A stretch of DNA of 64,000 bases from Ephemerocybe angulata (taxonomy: Eukaryota; Basidiomycota; Agaricomycetes; Agaricales; Psathyrellaceae). The notes below the pieces were generated by a model that was not told the origin of the DNA, ran no database searches, and saw only the letters and a program-made list of their open reading frames with translations. This document shows positions 12,331 through 25,784 of this stretch, in pieces. The position numbers were made by a program, and so were the translations under genes. Positions within the stretch are counted from its first letter, which is position 1; each line of letters starts with the position of its first letter. The stretch lies in the NCBI GenBank assembly GCA_013368325.1, contig JAACJK010000163.1:3534001-3598000 (forward strand), read 5' to 3'.

Positions 12331-14234
12331 TTAAGGTTCCAGGTGACCGGTTGACCCAGGCGCAAGTTGAATTCCTTTTCTAGGCTCTGCTTTATACGGA
12401 GCGTACTTGGAGTTTCTCCGGAGTTTCGGGCCATACTTGATGAGTAAAAAGGGAAGAGGCATCATCACGGTGGCGACGAGGCCCAGTACTGTGCTTGCCC
12501 ACCGTGGGTTGAGGGCTTCGAACATTTGCGTCGCAAACAAAGGAAAGGCAGCCCCTGCCATGCTTCTAAACACGGTGTTGGCGGCTAATGCAGAAGCGGC
12601 GACGAGCAGATAGGCGTCCACGATGTAGTTGACTAGAGCAATCTATCATGATCGGCAGGTAGTCAATATTCACCGATGTTCTATGATGGCGACGGACGTA
12701 CAAAGATGAGGCAGATTGCCAGCCCCATTACAACGCCGGAGAGGAGGGGTACCACAAATGGGATGCTGGGGTATGACGTCCATCCAAACCAGAAGAAGGA
12801 GATAGCGAATAAGGGGGTACTGACGAGGGCCATCTCTAACCTAATTTCTGGAGGTACAGGGTGAGGCGAGTGCTTCTGGATCGCTCTCTCGTACCTGGGG
12901 TCCACCCACAGCAAGTAAATGATAACCCCGATAGAGGCGCCAATTGGGAGATTCAGGAGCATCAGCCCTGATACCCCAGGGGAGAGCTCGTGGCTCTGGG
13001 TGAATACGATGGGGTATGCTTGTATAAAGAGGTACACCGTTCCGTACAGAAAACTCATGTAAGCGGTGATTGCTACAAGCATGAGTTCCTGGGCGAGGAC
13101 GCGAAATGGTTGGAAGAGAACATCCTTCGCCTTTCGGGTGAGATTGACGCGTGAGACGTCCAAAGGTGATCTATAGCGCGTGTCGCCCGTTGCTTTACAG
13201 AGACGCTCTGCCTTGCGATGTAGAAGAATCGGGCCATAAGTCTCCGGTAGAGTGAAGACAATGAGTGCAAAGCACAGTCCCGCCTGTGGCAGACGACTGT
13301 AAGGCAAGGATGACAAGAACAGGAAGAGAACTTACGAAAATCGAGAGTAACCAAAATACCCATCTCCAGTCGACGTGAAAGACCATAAAATACCCGGAAA
13401 TCGCTGGTCCCATGGCCGGACCCGCAAATGGCGCCAACTTGCCAATACCAAGGTAAAAAATAGAACGAATACAGTATGTGTATGTACTCACAGTAAACAA
13501 GGCTAGGGCTTTTCCTCGCGTTCTCGCATCCCATATGTCACCGATAACAGCTCTAAAAAGATGAGACAGTGAAGCTGGAGAGACGTAATCCACAACTTAC
13601 CCGCTATTGGAGAGCGGTGCAGCGGCAAAGATACCTCCTAGCAACCTAAATATCAAAACCGAGGTACTGTTCTTTGCGAGTGCGTTGCCCACTTGGAAGA
13701 GCGTATAGGCCAGGAAAGTGAATGCGAAGATGGGTTTACGGCCAAACTGGTGGGGGTAATCAATATGAGTGGTACAAACGAAGAAATCAAGATTACCTTC
13801 TCAGAAAGAGGAGCCCACAACAATGGTCCAAGACAGTATCCAGCAACGAAGAGCGATATAGTGAGAACACCGAGTTCATGGGACATTTTTAGACGCTCTG
13901 TCAGAACCGGTATGACGCCAGTTGGCGCAGAGCTCGCAAATGTGGCATTAAGAACGAGGACGGACGACAGAGTGGTGATATACCATCTCTTTGACCGCGA
14001 CCAGCTCTGGAATCATCACAGGTAATGCATTCAGTCTGCATTCTCAATTCTCCAAGGAAAGACAATGCTCACATGTGGATTTTCTGGGTCGCCGTCTTCC
14101 CAGGAAACGATGATGTGGTCCTGCTCGCCTTCGCCGAGAAGGACAGGCCTCGTGTCAAGGTTCAACGAGAATGTGGGCTCTTCGAGTGTGCTGTTGTGTC
14201 CAATCAGGCGAGCAGACCCGGGCTGAGTCAACAT
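12331..14234 (-). CDS. MFS transporter, DHA1 drug/polyamine type (copy A)
   Basis: A multi-exon gene with ATG at 14234 and stop at 12331. The N-terminal exon ends in WEDGDPENPH, the pre-TM1 motif of fungal DHA1 transporters. Later motifs are LGVLTISLFVAGYCLGPLLW (TM2 region), GDIWDARTRGKALALF (loop 2-3) and APFAGPAMGPAISGYF (motif C of drug/H+ antiporters). The C-terminal half gives TMs such as ALNPRWASTVLGLVATVMM. About 12 TMs and 470-490 residues are expected for a plasma-membrane proton antiporter of the Tpo1/Flr1 type. The substrate cannot be read. Copy B lies directly upstream in the same orientation and matches it along its length. The N-terminal cytosolic part is shorter than in copy B. 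Confidence 0.88.
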
Positions 14235-15067
14235 CACAAGAGGAGGGAAGGAAACCAGCTAGGTGCAGCTCTTTTCTCCCTTTATAAGTACGTAGTATCA
14301 GCCAGAAGCGGATCCATCGCGTGGATGAGAAGAAGCCTCATCTTCTAGAGTGGACTGGCATGAAGGTTGATATATGAGATTTTGTTGAGCTTTTGACGTG
14401 AATCAACAGCTCGGAGAGCCCGTCTTGTCGGACTGGGGCACTTTCCAAATCAACGTTGCAAGATTGAAGTCTTCACCAGTCTGCTTTTCAGTAGTGCCCC
14501 ACTTTCTGGAACATGCTGCCGCCTGCGTTAGTTTCTGTCTTTCACCACCCCAAGAAGCCCGGACACTCGAGTGAACGATACCGATGGTTAGAGATTGGCG
14601 AAAATAGGCTATAGAGCTCGCATACTGGAGTCCAGTTTGCGAGACTGCGAGTCACAATTGACCGAACTGGACGACAATTTGAACCAGGATTATCGGCATG
14701 GGTTGATAGAAGATCAGATGGCACGCGGGGGTTTCCGTTCTCCTCCTGCCTCCGACCAGGTCACCAAGCCAAAATTGCTGGGAGGCTGGAGGTATCGATC
14801 AAATATTTTGTATGGCTGCTTCGACCACCAACAATAAAGTTGAAAGGCAAGTTATATATCAGCAAATGAATCTAGGGTAAGTCTCCATAATATTATCCAG
14901 CTGTAGGCCTAGTTATAGTATCTATGAGGGTATGCTCAATTTCTCTAAAAATACAATGGTGCGGGCGGAGAAAACGTGGTATGTGTGCAGGAAAGATGTG
15001 CAAAGAGATGATGAGGACACAATGATAAAGTACTGACGGAAGGTGCTTGAAATGCACGTTGGAGTAG
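14235..15067. other. intergenic between the tandem MFS genes
   Basis: Holds the promoter of copy A and the 3' flank of copy B. A short inverted pair is present: GGGGCACTTTCC near 14435 and its opposite-strand counterpart AGTGCCCCACTTTC near 14495, which share GGGGCACT. No gene seen. Confidence 0.4.
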
Positions 15068-17156
15068 CTAGACCTCAATGTGAGCCTGGGATGTATCGGG
15101 GGTGCTTTCTTTCTCCGGAGACGCTAGCTTAGGTGGTGCAGGTCTTGATGGGGCATATTTCGAATTTTTGCGCAACCTTGGCCCGATTTTGATGAGAACG
15201 AAAGGGAGGGGAACCATCACCGCCGCCACCAATCCCAATAGTGTGCTTGCCCATCGTGGGTTGAGAGCGTCATACATCTGTGTCGCAAAGAGCGGGAACC
15301 CTGCACCAGCCAGACTCCTGAAGAACGTCATAGCTGCCAACGCTGATGCGGCAACTGGGAGATACGCGTCGACGATATAATTGGTCAAACCGAGCTAGGG
15401 TGCATAAGCGAATGTCAGCATCAAACCAAGTATGTTGCATTCTCGTTGTGACTTACGAAGACGAGACAGATGGAAAATCCCATTACCACTCCGGATATCA
15501 GCGGCGACACAAAGGAGATGCTCGGATACGACGTCCAGCCGAACCAGAAGAAGGAGATAGCAAATAAGGGAGCAGCAACAGCAAGCATCTCCAATCTAAC
15601 CTCGGGGGGTACAGGGTGTGGGGCGTGTACCTGGATGGCACGCTCATACCGGCGGTTCATGACTAGGATGTAAAATGCGACCCCCGTTGCTCCACCCACT
15701 GGGAGGTTTAGTAGCATCAAACCTGAAATTCCTGCATTCATTCCGTGACCCCGCATAAACACGATGGGGTAGGACTGAAGGAGGAGATATATGGTTCCAT
15801 ATACGAAGCTGATATACGCCGTGATGGCGATGAGCATCGGTTCGTGAAAGAACAGTGTGAACGGCGTTAGCAGCACATTCTTCGCTCTTTCTTTGAACGA
15901 AACACTGCCCAGTTCAGTGGGAGCCACATAGCGTGGATCGTTTGTCTCCCTCCGGAGACGCTCTGCTTTTCTTCGAAGAAGGACAGGGCTGTCTCGTCTA
16001 TCAGCATGGGACCGGGTCACATAGGACCGAAATGAACGTACCCGTATGTTTCCGGAATCGTGAAGATGATACCTGCAAGGCATGCGCCCGCCTGGCGCTG
16101 CGTGTCAGTGGTAATGATACGCAGAGTTTGTACGATGCCTTACAAAGATCGTCAGCAACCAGAAAAGCCATCTCCAATTGACCCCAGATACGGCTATGAA
16201 TCCAGATATCGTAGGCCCGATGGCAGGGCCGGCGAACGGTGCGAGCTGGAAGCGCAGGGGATGTGTGAGCTTGGAGTACTGTTGTTTGATATCAACATGC
16301 TATACTTACAGTGAAGAACGCCAGAGCCTTGCCCCGGGTTTTGGCATCCCAAATATCTCCAATCAGAGCCCTGACTTCCGAGTAAGCACCCTCAAGATTG
16401 TAACACAAAGTGGAATACTTTACCCTGAGTTGGCAATCGGCGCAGCGGCAAATATTCCGCCTAGGAGCCTGAACACAAGGAGCGACGCGGTATTTCGTGC
16501 CAAAGCGTTCCCAACTTGAAAGAGTGTGTAGCATGTGAATGAGATGATGAATATAGGTTTTCGCCCAAACTATAGAGCATGCATTAGCTCGAGCAAGTCT
16601 GGAAATTTGGAGATACTGACATGCTCGGATAAAGGGCCCCAAAGGAGAGGCCCGAGCGCAAACCCAAGAACGAACAGGGATATCGTGAGAACCCCGACCT
16701 CGTGCGACAATGAGAAATGCTTCGACAATGGAGCCATGATTCCAGATGGCGCGGAGCTTGCGAATGTTCTGCAAGCAAAATACAGATTGGTGAGGCATGC
16801 TGCCAATGGGAAAGGGGAGAACGTACGCATTGAGAATCAGGACGGACGCCATGATGGTAATGTACCATCGCTTCAGTCTCGACCAGTTCTAACCGCTGCT
16901 ATGAGCACGGGTAGGGGGAAGAAATCGGCAATTTGCGTACGTGCGGATTTTCTTTCTCTCCTTCCTCCCAGCCTACTATTATCCGATCGGGTTCCTCTAC
17001 AGAAACGATATCATCCTTCACTTCTTCCTTCTCGATGGTGGATGGTGCTGGTATGGAGTCAACCTCAGTCTTGGACTCGGATGCCACAACCTGGGAAGTT
17101 TGAGACATCGAAGTGGGCAGTCTCGAGGGTGCGGGTTGAATCTGATGGTAATCCAT
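15068..17156 (-). CDS. MFS transporter, DHA1 drug/polyamine type (copy B)
   Basis: Start ATG at 17156, stop at 15068, several short introns. The N-terminal cytosolic region is about 65 residues and ends in WEEGEKENPH. Motifs match copy A: GVLTISLFVLGFALGPLLWG, GDIWDAKTRGKALAFF and the motif C exon near 16220. The C-terminal exon contains ALNPRWASTLLGLVAAVMVP, differing from copy A at few positions. The gene is a tandem paralogue of copy A. Expected role: proton-driven export of small molecules at the plasma membrane; substrate unknown. Confidence 0.88.
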
Positions 17157-18945
17157 CCGTCCTGACTTTATACTCTCCTGCGACACCGTGGAGTATTCGA
17201 ATTGGATGGATGATAAAGCAAAGTGGGGACAAGCAGTGTCGGAAGAACAAAAATAGAGCTTTCCTTTCGTAACTGTTGGGCTCGGATGGCCATAACCGCC
17301 GCTACTGGTGAGAGACTCGGATGCTGGTGCCCCTTAGCGTCCTCTCGAAAGGTACGCGTCGATATTATTCGAATGTCGAGGTGGACAAACGTCCACCTAA
17401 CCCGATGGCCGTACTTTGGAGGTATCCGAAGCCTTACCGAGGGCCTTCCTGGGCCTTCGTCCCTCTTCTGCGCTCAGTCAAGGATGTTATCCGTGTGACT
17501 TGACCGTTCGGTACCTATAATTTCAATCATGGGCCGATCAGCAACGGGCTTTTGACAATACTGGGTGAGTCGTTGCACCTGTTTTGTCATTCAAGCCCTG
17601 TTAGCCTTACAGCCAATGTGATCTTGAAGGGTATTTCGAACCTCCGCAGCCTTTCCTGGGCAAACTGCCGTATAGCCTCGTATAGCCGCCACGGAAAATG
17701 ACTCGAAGCATCCCGTATCATGGAAGATTCAGAAATTTGAGAAAGTAGACGCAGCACCAACCCAGAGGTGGTGGCACAAGAGACTCGAGAGCAACTCGAG
17801 AGGGAATATGTAAGATGCCGAGCGATTTCAAATTCGCCGGATGACTAAGTGGCCGGAACGGCATCGCCAAACCCCGTACGCCGGCCTGGCGGCCACCACT
17901 AAGTATTGGACACGGATTTAAGCGCCCGTGACGCACAAGAAAGGGAAACATATCCACGCGACGGTGGAAGGGACAGTATCACGTCAAGTATTCCATTTCA
18001 TGCGGCGGAACGACAAGTTAGCTCCCATCCAACTTCTCTACACTTAAGTCAAGGAGATGCTTTCCAAAAGCCTGGACATAATGACCAAGTTAAAAAAGGA
18101 CGTATTTGTTTTGTCAGTCTTCCATAATGCGAAATTTTAACATCTAGGCGTGTCTTGACTGCTATAACCAAATTAGGGGCCGATCGCGCTATTCAAGGGC
18201 AGAAGTGGCTCCGTGATTGAAGAAAGGTGTATTTAGACCCACCTTTTAGATCCTTACCCCGCAGGCTGCTCTTATAGTCGGGGACCATCTCTACAAACCA
18301 TTCAGTGGTCTCCACTACCTTAACCTCCTAATAATGTACCATTCTCAGACGGGTGCCAATTGATAGCGTATGGAGACTTGAGTCCGGAGGAGTCGGGAGT
18401 TGGCTTGGACATTGGACGTCGGACTCCGAGACTGCGTATCTCGCTTATAGTGAGCAATAGCGAACTCCGAAGCACTTTCTCCCTGCTTATTAAGTTCTGC
18501 GATGCCTACTGTTGCTGTCTACACGACCCACTGTCATCACGTTTGCGATCTCTCCTCGGGTCGGCGGGGCTAATTCCAAGCCAATTCGGGCGCCTAAATG
18601 CAAACACTGGAAAGATACAATCCCCTACGAGCCGAGATTGTTCCGTTGGGTATGCTCATTCTGGGTGCTTAACCAGGGTCCGAACCCCATGATGCTGCCG
18701 ATGATCCATGAACGATTCCACAGAGATGATGTTCATATTCCATATGAGCCGGCTATATGTACAATATACTTGCTATCAAATGAGATGGAAAGTGTCGGAA
18801 GGAGTGACTCCATAACTAAATGCTGCTGTCGTGTGGATGCATACTCTAAGTGGTAACATGAGGTGGTAAGAAAGGAAGGAATAAGAAGGTAGATATGTGA
18901 AAGGAAAGGAAGAATCCCATGCTGAAATACGCCGCGCCGTCCACG
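17157..18945. other. intergenic, no supported gene
   Basis: A 1.8-kb stretch with only short, mutually overlapping frames and no family similarity. It contains one copy of the recurring decamer TTAAGCGCCC at 17928-17937. Confidence 0.5.
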
Positions 18946-20413
18946 CTAAATCTCGTCTGGTCCGGGCTCAGTCCATCGATGCCGCTGCGAGGGCATTAAG
19001 TCACACTTATGCCCCCGCAGCTTGCTCTCCGTCCCAAAGAACTTCCCACACTCGTTGCATACGAAGTTAGGTCTCAATCCATGCTTGGCCACCTCATGCC
19101 GCATCCGATCGTGGGGTCTCCCAAACTTCGCAGAGCAATCGACTTCCCGGCAGGTCAGCAGTAGTCGGATTTTCGGTTTATGACTGTTTTCGTGTACTTG
19201 TCTGTGATATTTTCTGGCAAATCGCTTTTCGCATCCTTCGTGTCGGCAGGTGTAAATTCGCTTGGGGTCGTTCTGGTCTGGAAGGTTCGATGAGGTCGAT
19301 GAGGAAGAAGAAGAAACGAGAGGGAGGGGAAATGGATTTGATGACGATGAAGATGATCCTTGCTGGTTACTATCATCGTCAGACAATGAACAAGGGCTAC
19401 TGACAAGTGGGGTTGCCAGAGGGTTTGAGTGAGAGGTAGGGGAAAGGGGGCTTAGGTCATGGATCATGGGTGCGGTTGTGAGGAATGAGGAGGTGCTTGG
19501 AATGGAATAACTGGAGGCTGAAAATCAATCAACATTGGGGGAAACATATCACTGGAAGCTGTTTACGAACAATTAATGAGCGAATCGGTGGAATAGTACT
19601 GCTGTGATGAACGCAGTTGATCCGAGGAGCTTGAGCCCGCGCCTCCGAGGACGGAGCTGAGGTCTCCGTAGTTTGATGGAAATGCATCTTGGAAGTTGCT
19701 CAGTGCCTCACCGAAGGCAAAGTCGCTGAAGTCTAGGATATCGCTCTGGTTGGATGACGAGCTTGTGTGCGAGCTGCCGGCGTCACTCGAGGGAAAGGGT
19801 ATTTGGTGGACAAGGGAGGGTGATGGGGACGGGTACCCTGTGTGGGGGTTTGCTGGATAGCTCGTCGAGCTCGGCGAAGGAATTCGGGTCATGTTTTCTG
19901 AGGGGGTGTTAGAGTGGACTTAAAGGAACCGTCGTTAGTCACCGACATACCATATGATGAGACAGGTGATATAGGAAGCGTTGCCTTCTGTCGACCGGCG
20001 GAGGCAGAGTTTGGGTTCATTACAGATATCCGAATCAATTGACCGTTCTGATCTGCTTCCTTGAGTATGGATAGTTGTACCGCTATATTGCACCCATCAG
20101 CATTGTGTGCAAGCCCGAGACAAGGCTGGCAAGACTACCAGTCAGACTTACGGGCAGATGGTTGACCCCCTCCCATCCCAGAATACTCAGTCACGAAGAC
20201 CATGTTTTCGGGAGAGAAATTAGGATCCTTGGAGCGAATCACAATGGACACGCCTGGGATAGCTTCCACGGAGAACATCTTGCACCAAAGAGAAATGAGG
20301 CGGCGCGCTCCTCTATTGACAGTCGGCGGGCGAGCAGTTGCGAAAAGCAAGGGGAAGCTAATTATGTTCCTCCATGAGTTCTTAAGTAGAGGGGCGCGAG
20401 ATAAACCAAACAT
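18946..20413 (-). CDS. C2H2 zinc-finger protein, probable transcription factor
   Basis: The C-terminal exon (18946-about 19510) encodes three zinc fingers near the end of the protein: C-x4-C-x12-H-x4-H (around YTCRHEGCEKRF), a second C2H2 (LTCREVDCSAKFGRPHDRMR) and a third of C2HC form (FVCNECGKFFGTESKL...GHKC). A Ser-rich linker precedes them. The preceding exon (about 19563-19898) is Ser/Pro-rich with an acidic patch (SDILDFSDFAFGEAL) that could activate transcription. Further exons are joined by donors GTATGT (about 19950) and GTAAGT (about 20150), reaching an ATG at 20413; an internal ATG near 20280 is an alternative start. Target genes are unknown. Confidence 0.75.
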
Positions 20414-23400
20414 CTGTATAAACAGAGATCAATAACTCGAAAGGAACAAGCAAGATCGAGGTTCGACTTACCCAATGTACTAGTTTAGAAACTCCACCAG
20501 ATCTCCGGCTTAGGAAATCGGGAAACAATGATAGTGGTCTCTTTTCCTCGGCGTCATGATTCGCATTACAACGTTCTGCTTGTGGAAGCTAGCCCACCAT
20601 CCCTAACGCCAAGCGCCTGCGCTTCCAGCTGCTGCGCCCATCCCAATGCAGCAAGGCTGTAATAACGGAATGAACGTCGATGGGCACGTTGAGCCCACCG
20701 GGAAGTGGCCCCTGTTGAAGGAATCACTGACTACGGGTTACCCGAAGGGCGCGGTCCCACAACATAGCTCTCAGACGCTTCCCTATTGAGGGGTATTCGA
20801 AGGAAGAGTGGCTCTGGAATCGAAGATCTCAATGTTCCTACGCCGATTCAAGGCCCTTTCGGTGACGCGATGTCAGTTTCGTGCGTATGCGACAGGAAAT
20901 AGGATGCCACCGACTAATCTGATGGGGCTGGGCATTTCACCGTGCGTATCCGTGACCATCGTTCGCTATTAAAAAACTGATAGAAAGCTAAGCGAGAAAC
21001 CAGAGTAGTCAATAGCATGGCTCAAGCAGAACTACCGAGAAACCGGCAATGGGTACAGCTTACCAGGTAGGCAATCGTGCAGTTTCGCGTTAAGTATATC
21101 TAGTTCAACTAGGTTTTACAGCAGGTTGGGAGCTTAAACTGGGCAGTCAAGACTAGAATGATCAGATAGCTTGTCGTGGTTGGCAGAAACTAGCACGCGT
21201 ACGCGAGCTTTCTTGGCGCTTCACGTCAACCGTCGGAGTTTCATCACATTCAATCGGCGCTCATTTCGCCCCTTGTCTTTCGAGCACGATCCTCAACCTG
21301 GCGTAATGCGACGAATGCGAATGGAAAGTATTTATACAGGTTTCCATAGAAATGACTCTCACTCTGGCTTTCAGCCTTGGGCTACATGAAAGATTGCGAA
21401 CTACGAGAGCCTGAGACACCCACTTCCCTATCGGTGTCAAAGCACCCACCCTTCTCCGTCTCTTCCATTCTGCGCCAAAGTACCCAGGGGGCCAGGTCCT
21501 TAGGCCTCAGATCTACCTAGAGCTCTTAAGTAACGCAGCTCCAACATATCACCTAAAACCCGTTTGACATGATAGAAATTGCATCAAGAGAGCACCCGAA
21601 TGATTTCTGCCAATGCAGCTAGATAAAGTCAGCACACGGCTGGACCTGCTACCAGGAGTGTCGCCTAACAAACCTGAGTAAACTCCTAAATGCTTCCAGG
21701 TGTCCAAGTCACTGCCTTTTATCTCCGTTTCTGCCGCAGTATCGCATTGACGCATAGGTAGAATAGGTGAGTATTCTGAATCGCTGTCCAAGATCTCGAT
21801 GCGATTCCGCGACCAAGGCAGCCACGGTAGAATAAATGTGCTCACCATTACCTCGTTATGAGTCCCTCTGACACGCTTGACCATTTCAGTACATTGAAGC
21901 GGCGATGTAGGAGATGACGGCGCCGTAGGTATCAACAGCAGACGAAGAAGGGCTGCCACTGGAAGGGCATGAGGGAACAAGAGTCGGAAGTGCGAGGTCG
22001 GCTGAAGAAGACTGCACTCACTCTCGGACTCCCTAATATATACTCAGCAGGTAGAAGGTCTCGTAAGTGTAGCGGTCGTCTTGGACGCACAGTCGACGGT
22101 CCGCGGGGCTTCGGAGACGATGAGGTCAAGGCTCAGGGTCAGGACGCAGGCTATGTTTCACGGTGCGCAATCCTTCTCTTCTCAAGTTTACACTCCTCTC
22201 GACGGCTGATCCTGCGGTAAGAATTCACTCTATATTTTCGCTGCTATAATCTCTACTCCCGCCAGCTTTCTCTCCTAGTTTCCAGCCAGTACAGTCGATT
22301 CCATTCCTTCCCAAAGTCACCACCAGTACGCCATCAAAATACCGGCACTCATCCTTGATGGCGACAACGACGTCATGGCTTGGCAACTTAGGGCGTCTAA
22401 AGGTCCCGCTGGGCATACGTGAGAGGCCTCGGAATCCGGAGACGAAACAAACTGCCGCGGCCGTGGATCAGGGACTTGTTCCTTTCCATATTCCTTGTTC
22501 AACGCAGTCAGTACAGTTGTTCCGGTTTACATACACATTCCTGTCCTGTTTTAGAACAGAAAACTTGACAATGTGCGAGCTTATCCTTCCCTCCCGCTCT
22601 CCTACTCTTACCTGGTTCTGGAATCAGGGGCAAAATAGCCCTTGTTATGAGGGAATGTCTTGTTTGTATACAAAGCACGTCAAAGCCCACACCCTCCCTC
22701 GTTGTGTGTGCTCTCTTTTCATTTCACGGGTAACAAAGACATTGCCGCACGGGAAGAAAGAAGCCAACGGCGAACTTACCAAACCGGTCGCACACCACTC
22801 GACGCAGAAGACATATACCTGGCATATAGGCTTCTTCAATTCATGTTGTTTCCGTGGCTTTGTTATGTCGAAATCACCCTCCATCAGCGTACATCTCCTC
22901 GGAAAGCGCCCTCGTTCACCTGGGTCCCGAAGCACCAGATACAGGTGGGGCAGGGTCAAGATCCCGCCAGGACTCATAATTGGAAATGTGGGCTATCGCT
23001 GCCGAGGAGATGGCGTTCTGTGCTGGTCATGTGGGAGCTAGGGAGGTATGTGCGCAGAATCAACTGAATGCAGCGACGCAGCAGGAGCTGCTTACTGCGA
23101 CCAATGTGAGCACATCGGCCGAGATCTCCGATATGTGCCAGGCACCAAAACTAGAGCCCAAGTCGACATGAAAGGGTAGCGAACGGGCGCTTAAGCCACT
23201 GAACGGGCGTCCGATCTGACTATGGAAGCGGCCTTACAGCCTCACAATAGTTGAATGATGAACCGGACGCACAGCTTGTGTTTTCTTCTATCTCACTTAT
23301 GTTAGTTTATCGCTGAATCGGTGGGAGTCAAGTTGATGAAGCTCACTCTCGTTCGAAGGCCCGATCCAGAGTCGAATGCGTCTGACTTTTTCCGACCCAC

Positions 23401-23782
23401 ACGGTGTCGATACATGGCACGGCATATCGAACCTTCCCCAGATCTTACAGACACAGACAGGCGGATACGGGTGTCGCGTATCGGCCGCGTACCTGCCAGG
23501 TAGTCACCTCAATGGCGGAAGAGGGGTGCAGGGCGTCGTCATCCCTGTTGACAGAGTCAAAACAAGTATCGCACGCCAACAGCCCAGAGTGGGGTCAAAT
23601 TCCTCCTCAATCAGGGTAGGGGATTGGAAGCTGATCGAACTGAGAATACGTAACCTGTCGCTCAGCATTCATTTAGAGGATGGGGCGGTTGCTCGAGACG
23701 ATAGCCGTGTGTATTGACTTGTGCATTGTCCACAAGAAAAGTATCCAAAATAGATATCTGGTCTATATCAATAATCAAACCC
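20414..23782. other. long gene-poor stretch with doubtful minus-strand frames
   Basis: About 3.4 kb with no recognised family. Minus frames 21549-21980 (contains EILDSDSEYSPILPMRQC), 22225-22416 and 22645-22977 look slightly protein-like but lack good starts and do not splice into a convincing gene. A TATA-like TATATATTA (minus strand) lies near 22035. One decamer GGGCGCTTAA is at 23187-23196. I see no transposon ends or RNA gene. Confidence 0.4.
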
Positions 23783-25521
23783 TCAGCGCCGCGTTCCAAG
23801 GAGGAACGACGGGATCAGGTCCAACTCCCGAAAGTCGACCCCAGTGAAATCCCGATTCTTCACCTTCCTCGACTCCAGCTCCCGTTTGGTAAGCCAGAGG
23901 TGGAACAACTGTACGGCGTCCTTGACCTATCGTGAAATATATTAGGCCCATTCTGGGTGAAGTATGTGTATGATGGACGCACCACAATGAACAGGCCGAG
24001 TCCAACAGTGTTTCTCCACCTGCACTCAGGTCAGTTGTCAAAGAACTTCGAAAGTTGTAAACCAAGATGACTCACCACACAGGATCACTCTCTAAGAAAG
24101 TCCTCGAACTACCCCAGAGGCCCCTGGCAATCATCTGGAACCCCACGGTCATCTGCTTGAACGCGGACAACGTGTGCATGTCCTTATTCATAACGTCCAC
24201 CGGTGGCGGATACCACACCCTCCCAATAGGCCTCCGGATGGCCAAAAACTCCCGCAGAAGCACCGAATGGCGGGAGAAGCGTAAAAGGAGGGTCCCCATC
24301 CAACTCGCAATGGCGGGTGTGAGCAATGCACCCGCTACCTTCCGCCCGACTGTGCTCGCGTTGACCTGCAGGACCCGTTCTTCCTCCGGAGCAGGAATAT
24401 CCTGGCCCACGAGCAGGTCAGGCTCGCCGTGCGCCGCGGGGTGAGGGTCGTCGCGGAGATTGGCGCGCACGCGAAGGTTGAAAGGCCCGTTCGCAATATC
24501 CATCCTAGCGACGTTGTTTCTCCCAGCAGCACCGCCATTTGCGTCCCGGTTTCTTAGCAAAGCAACCCGCTCTGGAGGCAAAGTGCCCATGACCTTGAAG
24601 TACACCTTGGAGTACAGTCGTTGGTAGACCATCTGTACCAGTGGGATGCCAAACAAGCCAAAGATCATAGGCGAAGGAGGCCAGGACCGGGGGCTACTAG
24701 TTGAAGCGGGAGACGAGGAGGAGCGGTAGCTGGTAAGCTTGCGCCCACCCTTGTCTAGCCTCCAATGGTCATTGATCTTCTGGTTGAACGCTGGCGAGAA
24801 GGTGCTAGGTAGCGCTAGCAGGATGGGGATGATGGGTGGTAGGCTCGATGTAGACTGGAAACGGGTGACGATTAGGCTGAAAGGGAGAAGGGGTAGGTTG
24901 ATGAACGCGCTCCAGGGCCATTGCGAGGGGTCGTCCCCGAGAAGGAAGTTAAACATCCTGTGAAAGATGAGACGCTCAAACCTATGGGCTGGAAGCTGTA
25001 AGCGGACTCACTCTTTGCCAATGAACTTCTGCATAGCCCAAGCTCCATAGCCCGTACACACAACATAGATACCTAGGGTTTCAAGTCAGCCTATGTACTA
25101 AGACGCACTAGGATTCACGCAACTCGTCCCAACCACACCAATCACCGTCGCCGTCCCGAACAGTGTGAACATCCCCCAGAACTCTGCAGAATGTTGTTTC
25201 CAACGTTGATAAGCCGTAGGATGAATGGGTTCTTGCTTTCGAGCTCGTAGGCTGCGCCGCATTGTGGACACTTCATTGCGTTCTGTGCTCGACCCTCCGT
25301 GGCCTGCGCAGTTTGGATCCACTTCAATAGACATTGCTCGTGCGCGACCAGAGTGCACTTGCAAGGATGCGTCCATTGCCGCCGCGGGTTCTCCGCTTCC
25401 AAAGCAGTCCGGTTAAACCCAAGGGCGAACGTGATAACCTCTGGAACTTACGAGCATCGTATAACTCCTCCTCTCTGCAGATGTAGCATAATTTGAGCTG
25501 GTGCATCATTGAGTTCGCCAT
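23783..25521 (-). CDS. RING-CH (MARCH-type) membrane E3 ubiquitin ligase
   Basis: Start ATG at 25521. The RING-CH domain is split over two exons: CYICREEEL, then after an in-frame intron (donor GTAAGT near 25452) HPCKCTLVAHEQCLLKW and MKCPQCGAAYEL, giving the C4HC3 ligand order. NPFILRLINVGNNIL and a hydrophobic segment (FTLFGTATVIGVVGTS) follow, then a second one (YVVCTGYGAWAMQKF). Exon 24072-24956 holds more membrane segments, and two further exons end at a TGA at 23783-23785. RING-CH proteins transfer ubiquitin onto membrane proteins. Between NNILQ and the first TM the frame changes at a run of five C (plus strand, about 25172-25176); a run of six would keep one frame. This could be a sequence error or a real lesion. 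Confidence 0.82.
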
Positions 25522-25784
25522 TACACTCGGTATATACGTGTATACGCACTCGCAAGTCGTCGACAGTTGGCACTCTTGTCGTCGTAGCCATGATAGATGA
25601 GCGGAGGAAACAACGTTGCCGGGAACGATGTCATGAGGTCGCATCACTTCTCATGTAATCCGTTCCGGCGCTTAGATATCGTCGTCACTTGAAAGGTAAA
25701 TATCCTCATTACACACGAGTCATTGAAGATTATATGCGAGAATAAATATGGCATTAAGAATTTCGAGAAGTATATCTAGACGGT
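25522..25784. other. short intergenic between RING-CH gene and orphan gene
   Basis: Under 300 bases; AT-rich and without open frames of note. It should hold the promoter of the RING-CH gene and the terminator of the orphan gene. Confidence 0.4.

Noticed and set aside
22355..23041. 228-codon plus-strand frame
   Set aside because: No conserved motif or consistent composition; contains stop-poor stretches overlapping equally long minus frames.
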